The position numbers and the translations under genes are program-made. Shown here in pieces: positions 1 to 17,400 of a DNA stretch of 64,000 nt. This stretch comes from Nissolia schottii. Lineage: Eukaryota; Streptophyta; Magnoliopsida; Fabales; Fabaceae. Location of the stretch: positions 81,052-145,051 of the forward strand of contig QANU01113051.1 of the NCBI GenBank assembly GCA_003254905.1, written 5' to 3'. How positions within the stretch are numbered: position 1 is the first letter of the stretch; each line of letters begins with the position of its first letter. The notes under the pieces were generated by a model. It was given only the letters and a program-made list of their open reading frames with translations, was not told where the DNA came from and searched no databases.

Positions 1-491
1 CCCCACTGAGGACCAAGAGTTCTCACCCCCACTCGGTTATGGATCCAGCAGGTGTACGAGGTGACTGGACTGACAGTTGGTGGAGGTCAAGACACAGAGA
101 CGATGCTGACACGATGAAAATATATGTTTTGGAGAATATATGTTTTGTATTATGTATTAGGACTTAGATCCATTTTGTGTACATATTTATTATTATGACA
201 ATGTGTATTAATGCTGGACCTTGATTGTATTTATTTATGTACGCACATATACTCTTTATGTTTTGCTTCAGTTACCCTTAAGCTATAGCGACTGCTGTTA
301 TATATGTTCTTCAAATCACGCACGGCCCCTAATTTGCAAGCTGATAGTGTAAAAGAATAATTTTCAAATTGGTCCATATTTTCGTATTAGAACTATTTGC
401 AAAGGTAAAAGTAAAGGTAAAACACAACGCATAACAACCCTGTGAGCATTGCTTGCTACCATGGAAACAGGCAGTTAGCAGGGGTGTTACA
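1..491 (+). mobile_element. Probable right end of a Ty3/gypsy-type LTR (partial)
   Basis: This AT-rich stretch has no convincing gene. It ends at 482-491 with GGGTGTTACA, the terminus many plant gypsy LTRs carry as the mirror of a TGTAACACCC start, and the composition changes abruptly there to very GC-rich DNA. The left end lies outside the window, so neither the other terminus nor a target duplication can be checked. The assignment rests on the terminus motif and the sharp boundary only. Confidence 0.3.
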
Positions 492-904
492 TGACGCGGC
501 GGCGTGAAGCAACGGCGACAGATCTTGGTTCTGTGGCTGTGAATCTTGACGCAACTGACACTCTCAGGCATTTTATCAAACAACTTACAAGCATCCACAA
601 CTATGGAGCTTCTCGAGGCCCGGTGCGACGGCGCGAGGTCACGGAGCTTGCGGGAGAGGCAGAGGGCGCACCATGAGTGCTGGAGGAGCATGGCGGTAGT
701 CTTCGTGGTGGCGCAGATGCACAAGACCATGGGGGCGGAGATGCAGGAAGTGATCGCGGCGGAGAAGGTCACAGATATGGGCCAAAGAAGGGAAAGAAGT
801 GCAGATGGTGGTAGAGGCGGCGTATGGCGTCAATCTCGCTCGCGATGCAGGGCTCCATAGCACACGACGGAGCCGCGGAACGCATGACACACACGGAGTT
901 ATTG

Positions 905-976
905 CTGCGGAGTGGAGCGCAGGCTGCGGGCTGCGGAGTGGAGCGCAGGCTGCGGGCTGCGGAGTGGAGCGCACGG
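905..976. repeat. 26-bp GC-rich tandem repeat, about 2.8 copies
   Basis: A 26-base unit beginning CTGCGGAGTGGAGCGC occurs at 905-930 and again at 931-956, and a partial third copy starts at 957. The first two copies are identical by eye, which suggests recent slippage or duplication inside the GC-rich block. Confidence 0.8.
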
Positions 977-1168
977 ATCTAAGGAACAGAGCGCGCAGGC
1001 AGCGGAGAGGAGTGAATCTATACGCGGGTTTCGAGCTTGATGGAGAGGAGGCGGTGGCAGAGCATGGCGCATAAGAGGATCCTTGTCGATGACCTTGAGG
1101 GCGAGGCAGCTGTCGGGGGTGGCGTCGTGGTTGTTGCGGAGGCGGCACGCGAGCTGGACGAAGATGAG

Positions 1169-1342
1169 GGAGAGTCGTTTCTTGACGTCACGGAGATCGA
1201 GGCGGCGATGGTGGAGAGGCTGATGGACCGGAGGACGGAGACAGCGGAGTCGCTGTTGGTGTGGATTGAGACGGTGAGGGAGGAGGTGAAGCACGTAAAG
1301 CACTTCGATTACGTCGTGGTGAATGCGAAGGGGAAGCTCTAG
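1169..1342 (+). pseudogene. Guanylate-kinase-like fragment (tentative)
   Basis: The frame reads through a segment containing TETAESLLV and then [12 protein letters not shown] before a stop at 1340-1342. Plant guanylate kinases have a similar run near the C-terminus: a Thr-Glu-rich turn, a helix with Arg/Lys/Glu, then FDYVVVN. The nucleotide-binding loop and the rest of the enzyme are absent, so this cannot be an active kinase. It lies antisense to the surrounding retroelement. The resemblance is short, in biased DNA, and could be fortuitous. Confidence 0.3.
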
Positions 1343-1587
1343 AGCGCGAATTTGGGATGAAGAGGTCGGATCGGGAGAGGGCCTCGATGCGGAACCTGGA
1401 GCGGCAAATGAGGGAGGTGGCGGAGAGGTTGATGGTCTCGTCGGGGACCAGAACGACGGAGGGAGGCGCCGGGAGGAAGAGGCTGTGTGGAGAGGCGGCG
1501 GTAGGAGGACTGCACAGTGCATATGGCGGAGGGAGATGCCATGGCAGTGGCACAGAGAGAGAGGAGAAGGTTCACGGAGGATGCCAT

Positions 1588-1600
1588 GGCTCTGATACCA
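1588..1600 (-). other. Primer-binding site of an LTR retrotransposon
   Basis: Read on the minus strand this is TGGTATCAGAGCC, the classic plant retrotransposon primer-binding site complementary to the initiator methionine tRNA 3' end. It abuts the LTR end at 1601, which fixes the element's orientation as minus, with the interior towards lower coordinates. Confidence 0.8.
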
Positions 1601-1847
1601 TGTTAAACATCGTGGAAAAACAGATAAATGGCACACCAGAAAATATAGGAGAAAGATAGATAACAGAGAAATAGCAATTGTATTATCTGAGAGTTGTATT
1701 GTGTTTCTTTACACTGGAGGTTGAGCCTATTTATAGGCTGAAGACTCAACGGCCAAAACACAATGGCCAAAAATAAATCACAATTAAATCAAATCAAACA
1801 TAATGTATATCAAATCAAATCAAATATAATATATATTATTCTTAACA
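1601..1847 (-). mobile_element. 5' LTR of a retrotransposon, 247 bp
   Basis: On the minus strand the segment starts TGTTAAG and ends TTTAACA, with TG...CA termini and short inverted ends, and is followed at once by a methionine-tRNA primer-binding site. It contains a TATTTATAGG promoter-like stretch (minus sequence GCCTATAAATAGGC around 1727-1740). Size and termini suit a Ty1/copia-type LTR, but the superfamily is not proven because no pol sequence is visible. Confidence 0.7.
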
Positions 1848-1947
1848 ATTGGCATGGGTCATTTTTAGAATTAAAAACTAAGGATCAATGAAGGTCCAAA
1901 ATATATTTGGGACCAAGTTAATCGTCACCTTAGATTAGGTATATTAA

Positions 1948-2914
1948 GTTGACGACTTCTACCATTCACTGATTATGTTTGGATGAATGGTTCATCAATC
2001 TCATCTACACCATTCAATTAAAGACTATTTATGAAGTTAATTATTAATAGTAAAAATTTGAATGAATTATTGATACACCGCATATTGCTGTTTTATTTTA
2101 AAAAGTCTAAAAAAACCCTAATCTCTTCCTTTTCTTCTACCATGTCGTCCATGACACCCCATCTACCACTATCATCGGCGCGACCCATTGTCACCACCAC
2201 TCACTTTGAGCCCAAAAAAAAAGATCAATTTTTAGTAACAAAGATCAATAAAACCCTCCACAACCAACAATCAACAACTTGCCATCACTGCAGACCAAAC
2301 AACACATCATAGATTTGCAGTGCGTGAGATGGCGAAATTGCAGTAAACATGAGAGAGAACCAAATTTAGATGCCCGGTGGAGTGGTGGTGGTGGTGAGAG
2401 AGAGAAAGCAAAATTGCATGCTGTAGTGGTGGTTGGTGGCGGAGGCGTCGGATGTGTGTATGGGGGATGGAGAAAATGATGGTGGAGGGCTAGGGAGAGG
2501 AGGGTTGAGGATAAGAGGACAAAGGAGAGGTGGCGGCGGTGATGGTTGGTGGCGGAGGTGCTAGAGCTAAAAGCCTAGATTTGTGTATGGGTGACTGGAT
2601 CTAGATGCGTCGATTTGAGAGGACAAATATGTATTTTTGGGGAAAAGAAAAAATAAAGAAAGAAAAGTGTAAGTGGGGAGGACGGTGGACAATTTGTTGT
2701 TGGAAGGTGGTTTGTCATTGGATTTGCGTGGATAGTGGAGAGAGGAAGAAGGAGAAGATGAAGCTTTTAAAGTACAAAACTAATTTATAATTCATCAATG
2801 ATCTATTTTAATTTCAACATTTAAAAATTTGGTGCATAAATAGTTTAAAATTGAATGGTTTAAATGAGTAGAATGAATCATTTACCAAAACTTGCTGAGT
2901 AAGAATTCGACAAC
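1948..2914. mobile_element. DNA element with long terminal inverted repeats (MULE-like or MITE-like)
   Basis: The sequence at 1977-2035 pairs as an imperfect inverted repeat with 2833-2891. Both ends, read inwards, share blocks such as ACCATTCAATT and ACTATTTATG in the same order. Weaker similarity continues outwards to about 1948 and 2914 (GTTGNCGA). The interior (2130-2780) is purine/pyrimidine-biased with GGTGG-rich stretches, and no transposase is visible. Long inverted ends suit Mutator-like elements. I could not read a clean target duplication, so exact limits and class are uncertain. Confidence 0.55.
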
Positions 2915-4180
2915 ACCTATTAGGTTAAGAAGTAAATTTACTTATTATAACTCAAATCATGAAAAGTTCTGTCAAATTTTATCTCATATCAAAGTCACCT
3001 TGAATTGAAGTAAATATTATTTATAGTTATAATATTTTTAAGTTATCATAAGTTTAGTAAAAAAATAACTTTTGACATTAATTTAGTTGTAACGTTTTAA
3101 TTTTGAACATTAATCTCGTCATTCCATCAAAAATCAGTAATGTATAAAACTCGAACAAAGATATTCTATTACGTCTCCCAATGCATATATAAAAAAATTG
3201 GTATCTTCGTATAGATTTTAAGGTTACTAGACATCAAACTAAATAAATCTAAAATTTAAGATTAAATTTAAATTATGATAGTGGGAGAGAATCCTAAAAT
3301 TTGTTAGCGAGAGAGTAATGAAACATATATGAAGACAATTTAAGGGAGACATAGATCAACATGGAATGAGAAGATGGACAAATAATGATAACTAAGGAAA
3401 ATCAAATCAGTTGAAGAAGAAAATAGGAATAATATGATTATTTATATGTTATTTATGATATATACACAAATTACCTCATAAACTTAATAGATAACCAATC
3501 CAATATATTAAACAGACAATTATGACGAAAAAGACTAAGGCATAAAAGGAAAGGAAAGGAAAATATGTGATAAAAAAATTGGTCAATTAACAAAAGAATC
3601 TATACAAAAAGTGCATGCCATAAATAATCACTTACTTATTGAAAGATTGAGTAAGCATTAAGTAAGGTAGAGTCCACTTACACAATGAATTGATAAGGAA
3701 ATGATTTAAAATCATGAGTTATAAATATACAAATTTGAGATTTGAAATTTCTTTGTTAATGCAAAAATTAATTTAGTCAGTGATTTATAAATACTATAAC
3801 AAATGTTTAAAAAGTCTTAAAAAATATATCCTAATTTTTAGTGAGATGACCGGCGGAAACCTAACTAAACTTTTGTTTATTAAGAAAAAAAAGATTAGAG
3901 TCTACCTAAATTAGAAAGGTCAAAATTATATATATAAAAAAAAAATAGAAAGGTCAAAGGTGGCAAAAATCGACCCTTTGTTTTGACGGCACCGTTAAAG
4001 GTAAACGGACTTTGGTTTAATCTGATTGGGCCCGTGGGGGAAAGAGGGTCCAAATCGGAGAAAAGAGGTAAACTAAAATATAAAAAGGATGAAAGGTCTT
4101 CTCCGCTTCGTATTTTTCCCCAGCTAGTAGTGAGTATGGGACAAGTCTCGCTAGTCTACCACATGCGTCATATTTCTCCG
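2915..4180. other. AT-rich intergenic DNA upstream of CUL1
   Basis: No convincing gene or RNA is seen. The distal part is ordinary AT-rich spacer. The last 200 bases become less AT-rich and include a TTGGGCCCG stretch near 4025-4034, resembling the site-II (TGGGCC) motifs common in plant housekeeping promoters. The proximal part therefore probably belongs to the CUL1 promoter. Confidence 0.5.
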
Positions 4181-4185
4181 CTAGC

Positions 4186-4193
4186 TATATAAA
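4186..4193 (+). promoter_or_regulatory. TATA box of CUL1
   Basis: TATATAAA stands in a CG-richer setting about 580 bases upstream of the CUL1 start codon. Transcription would be expected to begin roughly 30 bases downstream, near 4220. The leader is then interrupted by an intron whose 3' end is TTTCTGCAG at 4759-4767, six bases before the ATG. Confidence 0.6.
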
Positions 4194-4219
4194 CCCCCCT
4201 CGCGTTTCCTCGTCTCACT

Positions 4220-4772
4220 ATTGATCCTCGTTCGTTTAGATCTTTTTATTAGTAATATAGTGTTACACAGAGAAAAAAAGAAGGAAAAAAAAAAACGAAG
4301 AAACAATTATTGAAATCCTTTCTGGCCTTTTCGCTCCATCCTGTTCGTCATTGTTTTCTTGCTATTCAAACCCAAACAGGTCACTGCACTGCACATGAGA
4401 TCGTGTACGTGTTGCTTCAACAGTTAGGGTTTGTTACTCCATCGCTCGCTGTTTTCTTTTTTGTTTGTTTCTTCGATCATCGCTTTGGTGTCTGTTTCTA
4501 GGGTTTATCGATCGCTAGCTGCGTATTGTGATATGAAACTCGTGCATACGTTGAGCATTGTGCGGAATCTTGGTGATTAATGTCTGCTAGGGTTTAGTAC
4601 CTTTTTTGTGTGCATTTGTTATTGAAATTCATGTTGTCGATGCTGTGTTTTTGGTCAAGCTTGAAATCTGCATTCGCTTTACTTGTGCTTTAATGTCTTT
4701 GCACGCGCGATAAGATTGGTTTTGATTGTTTATATGTATTGATTGTTGATCTTCGATGTTTCTGCAGCAACT
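4220..4772 (+). other. CUL1 5' leader with a leader intron
   Basis: Between the TATA box and the ATG there is no coding sequence. A polypyrimidine tract and TTTCTGCAG acceptor end at 4767, only five bases from the ATG at 4773, so the leader must be spliced. Several possible donors exist between about 4380 and 4500 and I cannot choose among them. Introns in the 5' leader are common in plant housekeeping genes and often raise expression. Confidence 0.6.
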
Positions 4773-10326
<5,554 letters not shown>

Positions 10327-11648
10327 TGGAAGCTGCTAATGTATGAAGTGGCCATTGTTGAGGCTTGCGAGTGAGAACTGGGATTGTCTGCGTCAGATTC
10401 TTAGGAAGTATAGTTGAGAACTTGCTACGAAGTTCTGTAAATGGTAGTTGTTAGTTACTTAATTCAGTGATTGGAGGAACTCAGTACTAGGGACAATTGC
10501 TTTTTTTTGGGGGCATACTTACGTGCATGGTAGCGATGGTAGAAGGTCCACATATTATACATAATTACTTTGACTTGGCCAGGTCATTATGCTACGAGCC
10601 CGTCATCCAATAGCTACTGATTGTCACATCTTTTGATTGCGCGATGCAATTGAACTAAACTGTATAGTTCAGTCAAATTGAGTAGAGGCATTTCTTTTTG
10701 GCGGGGGAAATTCATCTATTTTTTTGGGTAAATTGATAGTTTATTATAATTTTCAATATTTTTCAAACTATAATAGTTTTATTTTCAATTAATCAAATAA
10801 ATGTTTATTATATTTCAATCTTCATATATCTAATTAAATTGTTGTTTCATCAATAGGGATTCAGTAAATATATTTTAATATGTTTTTTAGGATGAGTCTT
10901 ACTTCCTTTATTCAACATTATATCACTTTTGATGATGATGATGATATATAGCCCATTACATGCACAAATGAATAATTCCAAGGGGTGTGCTTTGGGACCA
11001 GTTTAAGCAGACTAGATATAATTTGGATAGTTGCAAAAGAGAGAAAGTTGGATGGAACCAAGATTAGGTACCAGGGTCAATGGAATTGGCCTAAACTTTA
11101 AATGGGTCGTTACAATCACATCTCATGGTTCTGCTTAAGTCCGTGGTTTTGTGTGTTTGGCTGCAGGGCAACAAGGTAAATAATGGATCGGGCACTTGTG
11201 CAGTTTGCACCTATTATGAAAACGACTATAGATTAGATTCTTAGTGGAATGATAAAGTGTGGTTGGTTCTACTTTTACGAAATTGATTATTGATAAAATT
11301 AATTTTTGTAAGAATTGATTTTAATGTCAAGTGATTTTGATCAAATTAAAATTGATTCTCACGTAAATGCACCGGCCAACCCTAAAAGTGAAATTTTTTA
11401 ACATCAACCATAATTGATTTTGAATGGTAGAATCAATTTTAACAATTGGTCTAACTATAAACTAAACATGTTAACAGAGAAAAATTGATTTTGCGGCTTT
11501 GAAATCGATTTCGAGTGAAAAAAAACGTGAATTCGAACATGTTGTTAAATAGAGTATAATAAGTATGAGTAAAGAAAACCGAAAAACAAGAAAAAATTAC
11601 TAGCATTTTAATAAGTTGTCTACAATCAAACTTAGAGAGAAATTTAAT
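10327..11648. other. CUL1 3' region and AT-rich spacer
   Basis: The first few hundred bases should contain the CUL1 3' untranslated region; I cannot place the polyadenylation site. Further on, about 11230-11540 carries repeated AATTGATTTT and AATCAATTTT words in both orientations, typical of degraded legume MITEs, but I could not define its ends. No gene is seen. Confidence 0.4.
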
Positions 11649-12034
11649 GGTGGTTTCTTAGCTACCATATCGGATAAATATGCTATGATATCTAATTTAT
11701 CTATTTTTAATAATTTTTACAACTAAATTCATCGATTTTTGGTTTTATGTCATGTTTTATGATTATAATAAATTTTTCATTGATCAAATCATTGAAAAAG
11801 TTTACTTATAAGAGGTTTAGAGATTTGCGGACCATTTGAGCTTACAATACTCTTCCCAATAAATATTGTATGAAAAAATATTAATTTATCATATTAAATC
11901 ATATAATTCATCAATATGTCATATTAGATCATAAAATAATAACAAAAATTAATTAATTTAGTTATAAAAATTATTAAAAATTGATAAATTAGATATCATA
12001 GGATATGTATCCCACGGGTAACTAACAACCCACC
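11649..12034. mobile_element. Mutator-like MITE, 386 bp, with a 9-bp target duplication
   Basis: The ends form a long inverted repeat of roughly 100 bases per side. Both sides read GGTGGN then TTAGYTACC inwards, and further in share CTATGATATCTAATTTATC and ATTTTTAATAATTTTTA. The flanks carry the perfect 9-base direct repeat AAATTTAAT at 11640-11648 and 12035-12043. Nine-base duplications and long inverted ends are the mark of Mutator-like elements. There is no coding capacity, so it is non-autonomous. Confidence 0.8.
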
Positions 12035-12043
12035 AAATTTAAT

Positions 12044-14481
12044 TGTGTAAGTTGAAACTCAATATTGCTTGTTGAACTGTAAAGTACGATTAACGAGCCT
12101 TTTCATTTAAAGCAGTCCGTGGAGATATTATGAAATGTGAATGTTTCTCCATTTTCATAGTCGAAAGTTAAACGACAGTAAATTAGCACCATGACTCACC
12201 TCGTAATTAATTTGTTAGTAAATAATCTTGAGTTTAACTACTTTGTACAAACAGTGTAATGGCTTACACCCAATCAGTGTCACGTAACTAAAAAATCTGA
12301 TTCTTTTATTCACAACTTGAAAAACCATGCCTATAAAATAATTTAATTAAATGATAATAATTTTACACTGTTAATATATAACAATTAAATTCTAATATAA
12401 TTTATAGTAGTGATATTAATAATTTTAGTTAACGTTCAACACAAACTGCTACCAAATAACATGAAATTATTGACACAATAAACCAAAACTAGCCACCACA
12501 CGGTGAACTCAATCAAACAAGATAAAATAATTTATTAAGGTTTTATTTTTATATGCAAGATTATGTCTTTTCCAAACAATGAAGATATTATACAATAAAT
12601 ACAGGAAACTAGTGGATAACAGATCTTGTACTTCTGGACTTTTGACTCTAATCCTGTTTGACCTGACCAATTGCACCAAACAGCACTCATTTTCAAACCC
12701 AAAGAAGATTCTCAGTTTATTAAAGCATGTGAGGTCAATGAATATATAGCTAGCTCTGTACATTAAAAACCAGAGCAGGTAATCTGGTAGAGTCAAAATT
12801 TAAATATTAAATGCCCAAACCTCGCTCCCGCTCGACCTTTTCCCAAATAAAAAATTATTAATGTCCAAGACTTGCTGCTGATATTAAAAAAAAATGACAA
12901 ATCCATGTATTATGTTAAATAAGGTGGAAAAAATGATTCTCCACCAAGGTCTTGGTCGGTTACAGAGTTGGCCAGCTAGACTGCATGTCCATCTTGAATT
13001 AGCCTCAGTTGCACAACCTGCAATGATAGATATTGTTAGGTTTGAGTCAAATTACAACAAAAAGGGCAATGAAGAGTGCTTCCTAATAATATGACGGCTT
13101 TGTAAACTCAATTTATCATGATCAAATCTAATTTAGCAATATAATGTGCATCTATGATTTTCTTTTACTTTTGGGTAAAATGCATTTATAATTTTCCATA
13201 TTGAGCTATTGAAGTGATTAAAATTGAAGTTCATATGAAAAATTATGACATTAGTGTCTAAATAAAATTTTCCCAACCTGGGCACAAGTAATAGCGTTAG
13301 TTTAACAGTAATATGAAGGAATGCAACTGATCAAGAAGACAACACACCTGTCAGATTCTGCAAGGCAGCATAACCAGCTTGCACTGTCTCTACTTGATCC
13401 TATGATATTTATTTACACGTCTAGTGTGTCCTTCAATGGAAGAAAGAAGAGAGATGAAATCCAATCAAGGAGTTAAAAGCGCTTTGACATTCACTTTGGT
13501 AACAACAAAAACAAAATCAACTAAGCCTTATCCCACTGGGTGAAATATCATATGAAGCCATAAGGTTTTGTCATAAATACTCAAACCATTAACAACCAAA
13601 TCATAATTTGACAAGAGCAGAAGTACTTGTATACCTCTCTAAGTTGACAAACCAATGAGAAAATTGCCTGCCACTTAAAAAAATTCTTGCTGTACAGTAC
13701 ACCCCACATATCTGTTTTCTGCTTATTCTCTAAGCTCTATCAACAAGAGTAAAGAATATAGTTCTACCGCAAATCCGAAATTTGTACAAGACAACCTGCA
13801 TAAAGTTAGAATTCAAATCAGAAAAATATGGCCATAAATAAATAAAATTGGAGGAAACAGAACATGCATCTAACTTTAGATGGAACACATGCATGTTTGT
13901 GTATTAAAAAGAAAGAATAGCTCACTTCAGTCTGGCTCTCTGACTCTCCTTCCCGTAAAGAGAGATTGGACCAAGAGGATAAAGTGCAGTTCCCAATGGT
14001 AGAAGGATAGTTGTGGTTAATGCAAAGACCCACAAATCCCTTCTTTCCAGCAGTTGCACCTTTACACATTAACAGACGAAACAATAATCCCCCCAGAATG
14101 AGAATGGAACAAAAGATGCCAATTGATTTCAAACTTTGAATGTATAATCCTGATGTAGCATCATTCCACGTATCAAAGTATCTGCTTTACATCGGCAGAC
14201 TTCTGAATCCTGAAGCCTCCTCACTGTCAAAACGTTTGCCAAAGCTCTCATACATGACGACAACAAAAAGCAACTAAATTCTCCTGACAGTAAACTGAAA
14301 CTCCCATTTCACTGTGTATGGCCAACACATTTATATACAGTACTAGCTTCACAAGATGCCAAGAGTGGTTTGAGAGTTCAACATTAAACCTTATCCTTCA
14401 TAATTGGGTTCAGATAATCTTTATGTCAAGGTGAATGTTTTTATATGACCAAGAAACCCATGATTTTCTTAACAGGACCCC
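12044..14481. other. Spacer and probable 3' region of the CW zinc-finger gene
   Basis: No coding region can be supported. The part next to 14481 must include the 3' untranslated region of the minus-strand CW zinc-finger gene. The rest is AT-rich DNA with only short chance reading frames. Confidence 0.4.
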
Positions 14482-17400
14482 TCAACGATTAATGGCCTCC
14501 ACAGCAAGCCGTACCAAACGTAGTAACCCCTCCACATCTTGAAAGCTAAAATCGAGAGCCTTCTTAATAGAGGAAATACCATCTGCATGCTTGCCTACAC
14601 CTGGGTTTGATTTAGCAGCTGCAAAAGCATTCCGTGATTTCCTTGAGGCTTCCATGGCAAAATTAACATCCTGAGCCTACAATTAATACATGTCATTTAT
14701 TTCAATCCTGATACGCCACCAAAAACAAGACACACAACAATAAGCTAGCATTGCCCTTGTTTATAATGTAGATTTCACTTTTGCGGTACTGTAATAATTG
14801 TTCTTGACAAGGCTACTGAAATCACAATTGCAGATGAAAAAGACCACATAACTTTGCTACATTAAGATGCCGCCCATAGCAATCTGAATCAGGTATAGAA
14901 AAGAAATCAAATGGGATAGCCATAGGATTGTACCTACTGAACTACCAGATTTTTATCGGAATTTGAAGAATTTTCCTACTCAAACAATAAGAACAAACGT
15001 ATTAATCCACAAACAATAAGACAGCTTAGCCCTAGCAAAACGAAGTTTCAGAAAATTTGACCATTCCTAGTAAGCTACAATCCTAGATCCCAGTTTCTAA
15101 AACCTGGATCCGATTCATCCTTTAAATGAAAGTATCTGTCTCTCCTTGTCTCCTTGATAGTTTGTTTCCTTTTCGGGAGTTCCATTCCTTCAATTTAGAT
15201 GGAAAACACTAGGATGCTTTGAATTTAGATAGCTAGCTTATTTGTAGATTTCCTTTAGCCATCCTTGTGTACTCATGTTTAAAGCTATAGTTGTTTTTAT
15301 GTGCACATGCATTTTATTTCTTTTTGTTAGCCATCAAAGGCAACAAAGGCTAAAATCCACACGTATCTCTCTCCATGTGAAAGCTCAAAAGAGGATTTAT
15401 CAGGTCTGCTGTCTAGTTCATGACGTACTGTAACTTTGTTACATTTTTCAATATGGGAATTTGTTTAAGTTTTAGTACTTCAAGTTTACAGGATCCAATG
15501 ATCCTCAAATCTGATAAATTTAAACCTGCAAACTCCCTCAAAGATCCTAAGCAGAACCCAGTTTCACAGCATTGATTGCCAATGAGTGAAGAGCTATATA
15601 CTTACAAAATTGAGCAACCGCACAAAATTATGACGATTTCGTGCAGCAATAACATGGTTTCCACCAACTTGGGGCGAATTGACACACTTGGATAAGGCAA
15701 CCTTATCAGCTGTTGTAGAGTTGTTAACATTATCAACATCTGAGGCAGATGATGAAGGAGACTCACCTGACAAATGAAACAAGGTCCAAAACAAAAGGGA
15801 AAGATCAGAGGTGTATGTACTCCCATTGCATCACAACAATAATCTTATGGTCAATGGTGCTCCTGAGAAAGAGAAACAGTGATCCACACAATGAAAGGAC
15901 AAACATGTTTCAGACTTATTAATCAAACAAATTAGCCACAAGTAACTTTTTTTCCTTCTTCCTTTCTAAACCGCATTCTCCTTCCCCCTCTCTTATTGAT
16001 ACATTAAAAGCACACACATCAACCAAAGAGATCTGTATCCATGATTCTGCCATATAGAATTCTTCCCAGATGGACAATGTTCGATTAATCTATTATAATG
16101 TATGTCGCATGATAATTTTTCTGCAAAAAAAGAAAAAGAAAGAATATGCAATATGCACTTACGTTATTAGCTGAATCTTAAGTTTATATGTTCATTTATC
16201 TTATAAGATGGAGATGCAATTGGTCGGATGTCAAACAAAATAAAAACGGAAGGTGAGAACTTCAAAATTAAAGAATTATTGCACCTTGCAAACAAAATGA
16301 AAAGAGAGTTACAAAGCTCATTACCAAGAGGAACCATTTGCAGAGCTGTCTGCAACTCTTGTCGATCTCTGCTTGCACTACTGTGTGAAGAATATAATAC
16401 CCTCATATATGCCACCTCCATGCATTTGTAGGCCAGAGCAGCAGACGCCATATCTTTAGATTTTTCATACTCGTGGGCACAAAACCTATCAAATGGAAAA
16501 TATCATGACCGTGCTAAAAACGTCCAAGCATAAAAGATCTACAAGATACAACATAAAATCTACCTAAAAAAAGCAAAAAAAAATATAATGTGAAGGATAG
16601 TAATTATGTTTGGAGAAATGTTTTCAACCTCAACCTATTTAAACTATTAAGAGAAGAATGTCAATAATAGTAGTATTTAAAACAAGACAATACGATCTTT
16701 AAAACAAATTAAAGCGTGATGACGAAGAAAAACTGTTCTTACTCGCACAATTTTGCAGTGCTACTATACGTTTGCATTGATACAATCATCTCACTGTGTT
16801 TAGCATTGTCATTGTTGCCAGATTCTAACAGAGAGGCTCCATGAAGAAACTTGAGGGCAGCCTGGAAGTAAAGACTAGTGCTCTCAAGAGTGGATCCAGA
16901 ATTCTGTATAATAAACCCAACAATTGGTAAAATAAGCACCAAGAAGAGCAAAAGTATAAAATTCTAGAAGGGAATGTATAGAACCTTGAGACGATCAGCC
17001 AGATGCTTAAGATCTTTAGCTTCTTTCATAGCATTGTTAGCAGCATGACTGTAAGAATCCCTTCTAATTGGACTAGGGGCATCGAGCTCCTTAGATCTGT
17101 GTCCATTAAGAATGGGTTTTCTTGAACCAATTTGCTGAGTTCCATTTTGATGATCAGCTTTTTTAAATTGCTTTTTATGCAACTTTGATGCATCATCAAC
17201 TTTGGAAGGTTCAGCATCCACATCTCCATTTCCTTTATGGAAACCAACAACTGGTTGCTCAACTTGAGTTCCTCCTGAGGGCAACGGCAAAGACTTCCCT
17301 TTTCCAATTACTTCTTTTTCAGTTCTTTCCGAAAGAGGCCTCTTTGAAGATGTTTCAGCATCGAAATCTGGCAACTGATTCTGACTAGGAGCATGTAAAA

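Larger units (their letters stand above)
492..1587 (-). mobile_element. GC-rich internal region behind an LTR, possible captured host DNA
   Basis: This block is far richer in G and C than the rest of the window, with long open frames on both strands, as expected of GC-rich DNA without stops. It lies directly inside the LTR and primer-binding site at 1588-1847, so by position it is the internal part of that minus-oriented retroelement. I recognise no gag, protease, integrase or reverse transcriptase in it. The + frame at 1037-1342 is the only stretch that recalls a known protein. The second LTR of the element is not seen; the gypsy-like end at 491 may mark a later insertion or a truncation. 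Confidence 0.35.

Noticed and set aside
899..1636. A 245-codon minus frame in the GC-rich block
   Set aside because: GC-rich DNA lacks stop codons on both strands. The frame crosses the primer-binding site into the LTR and has no conserved motif.
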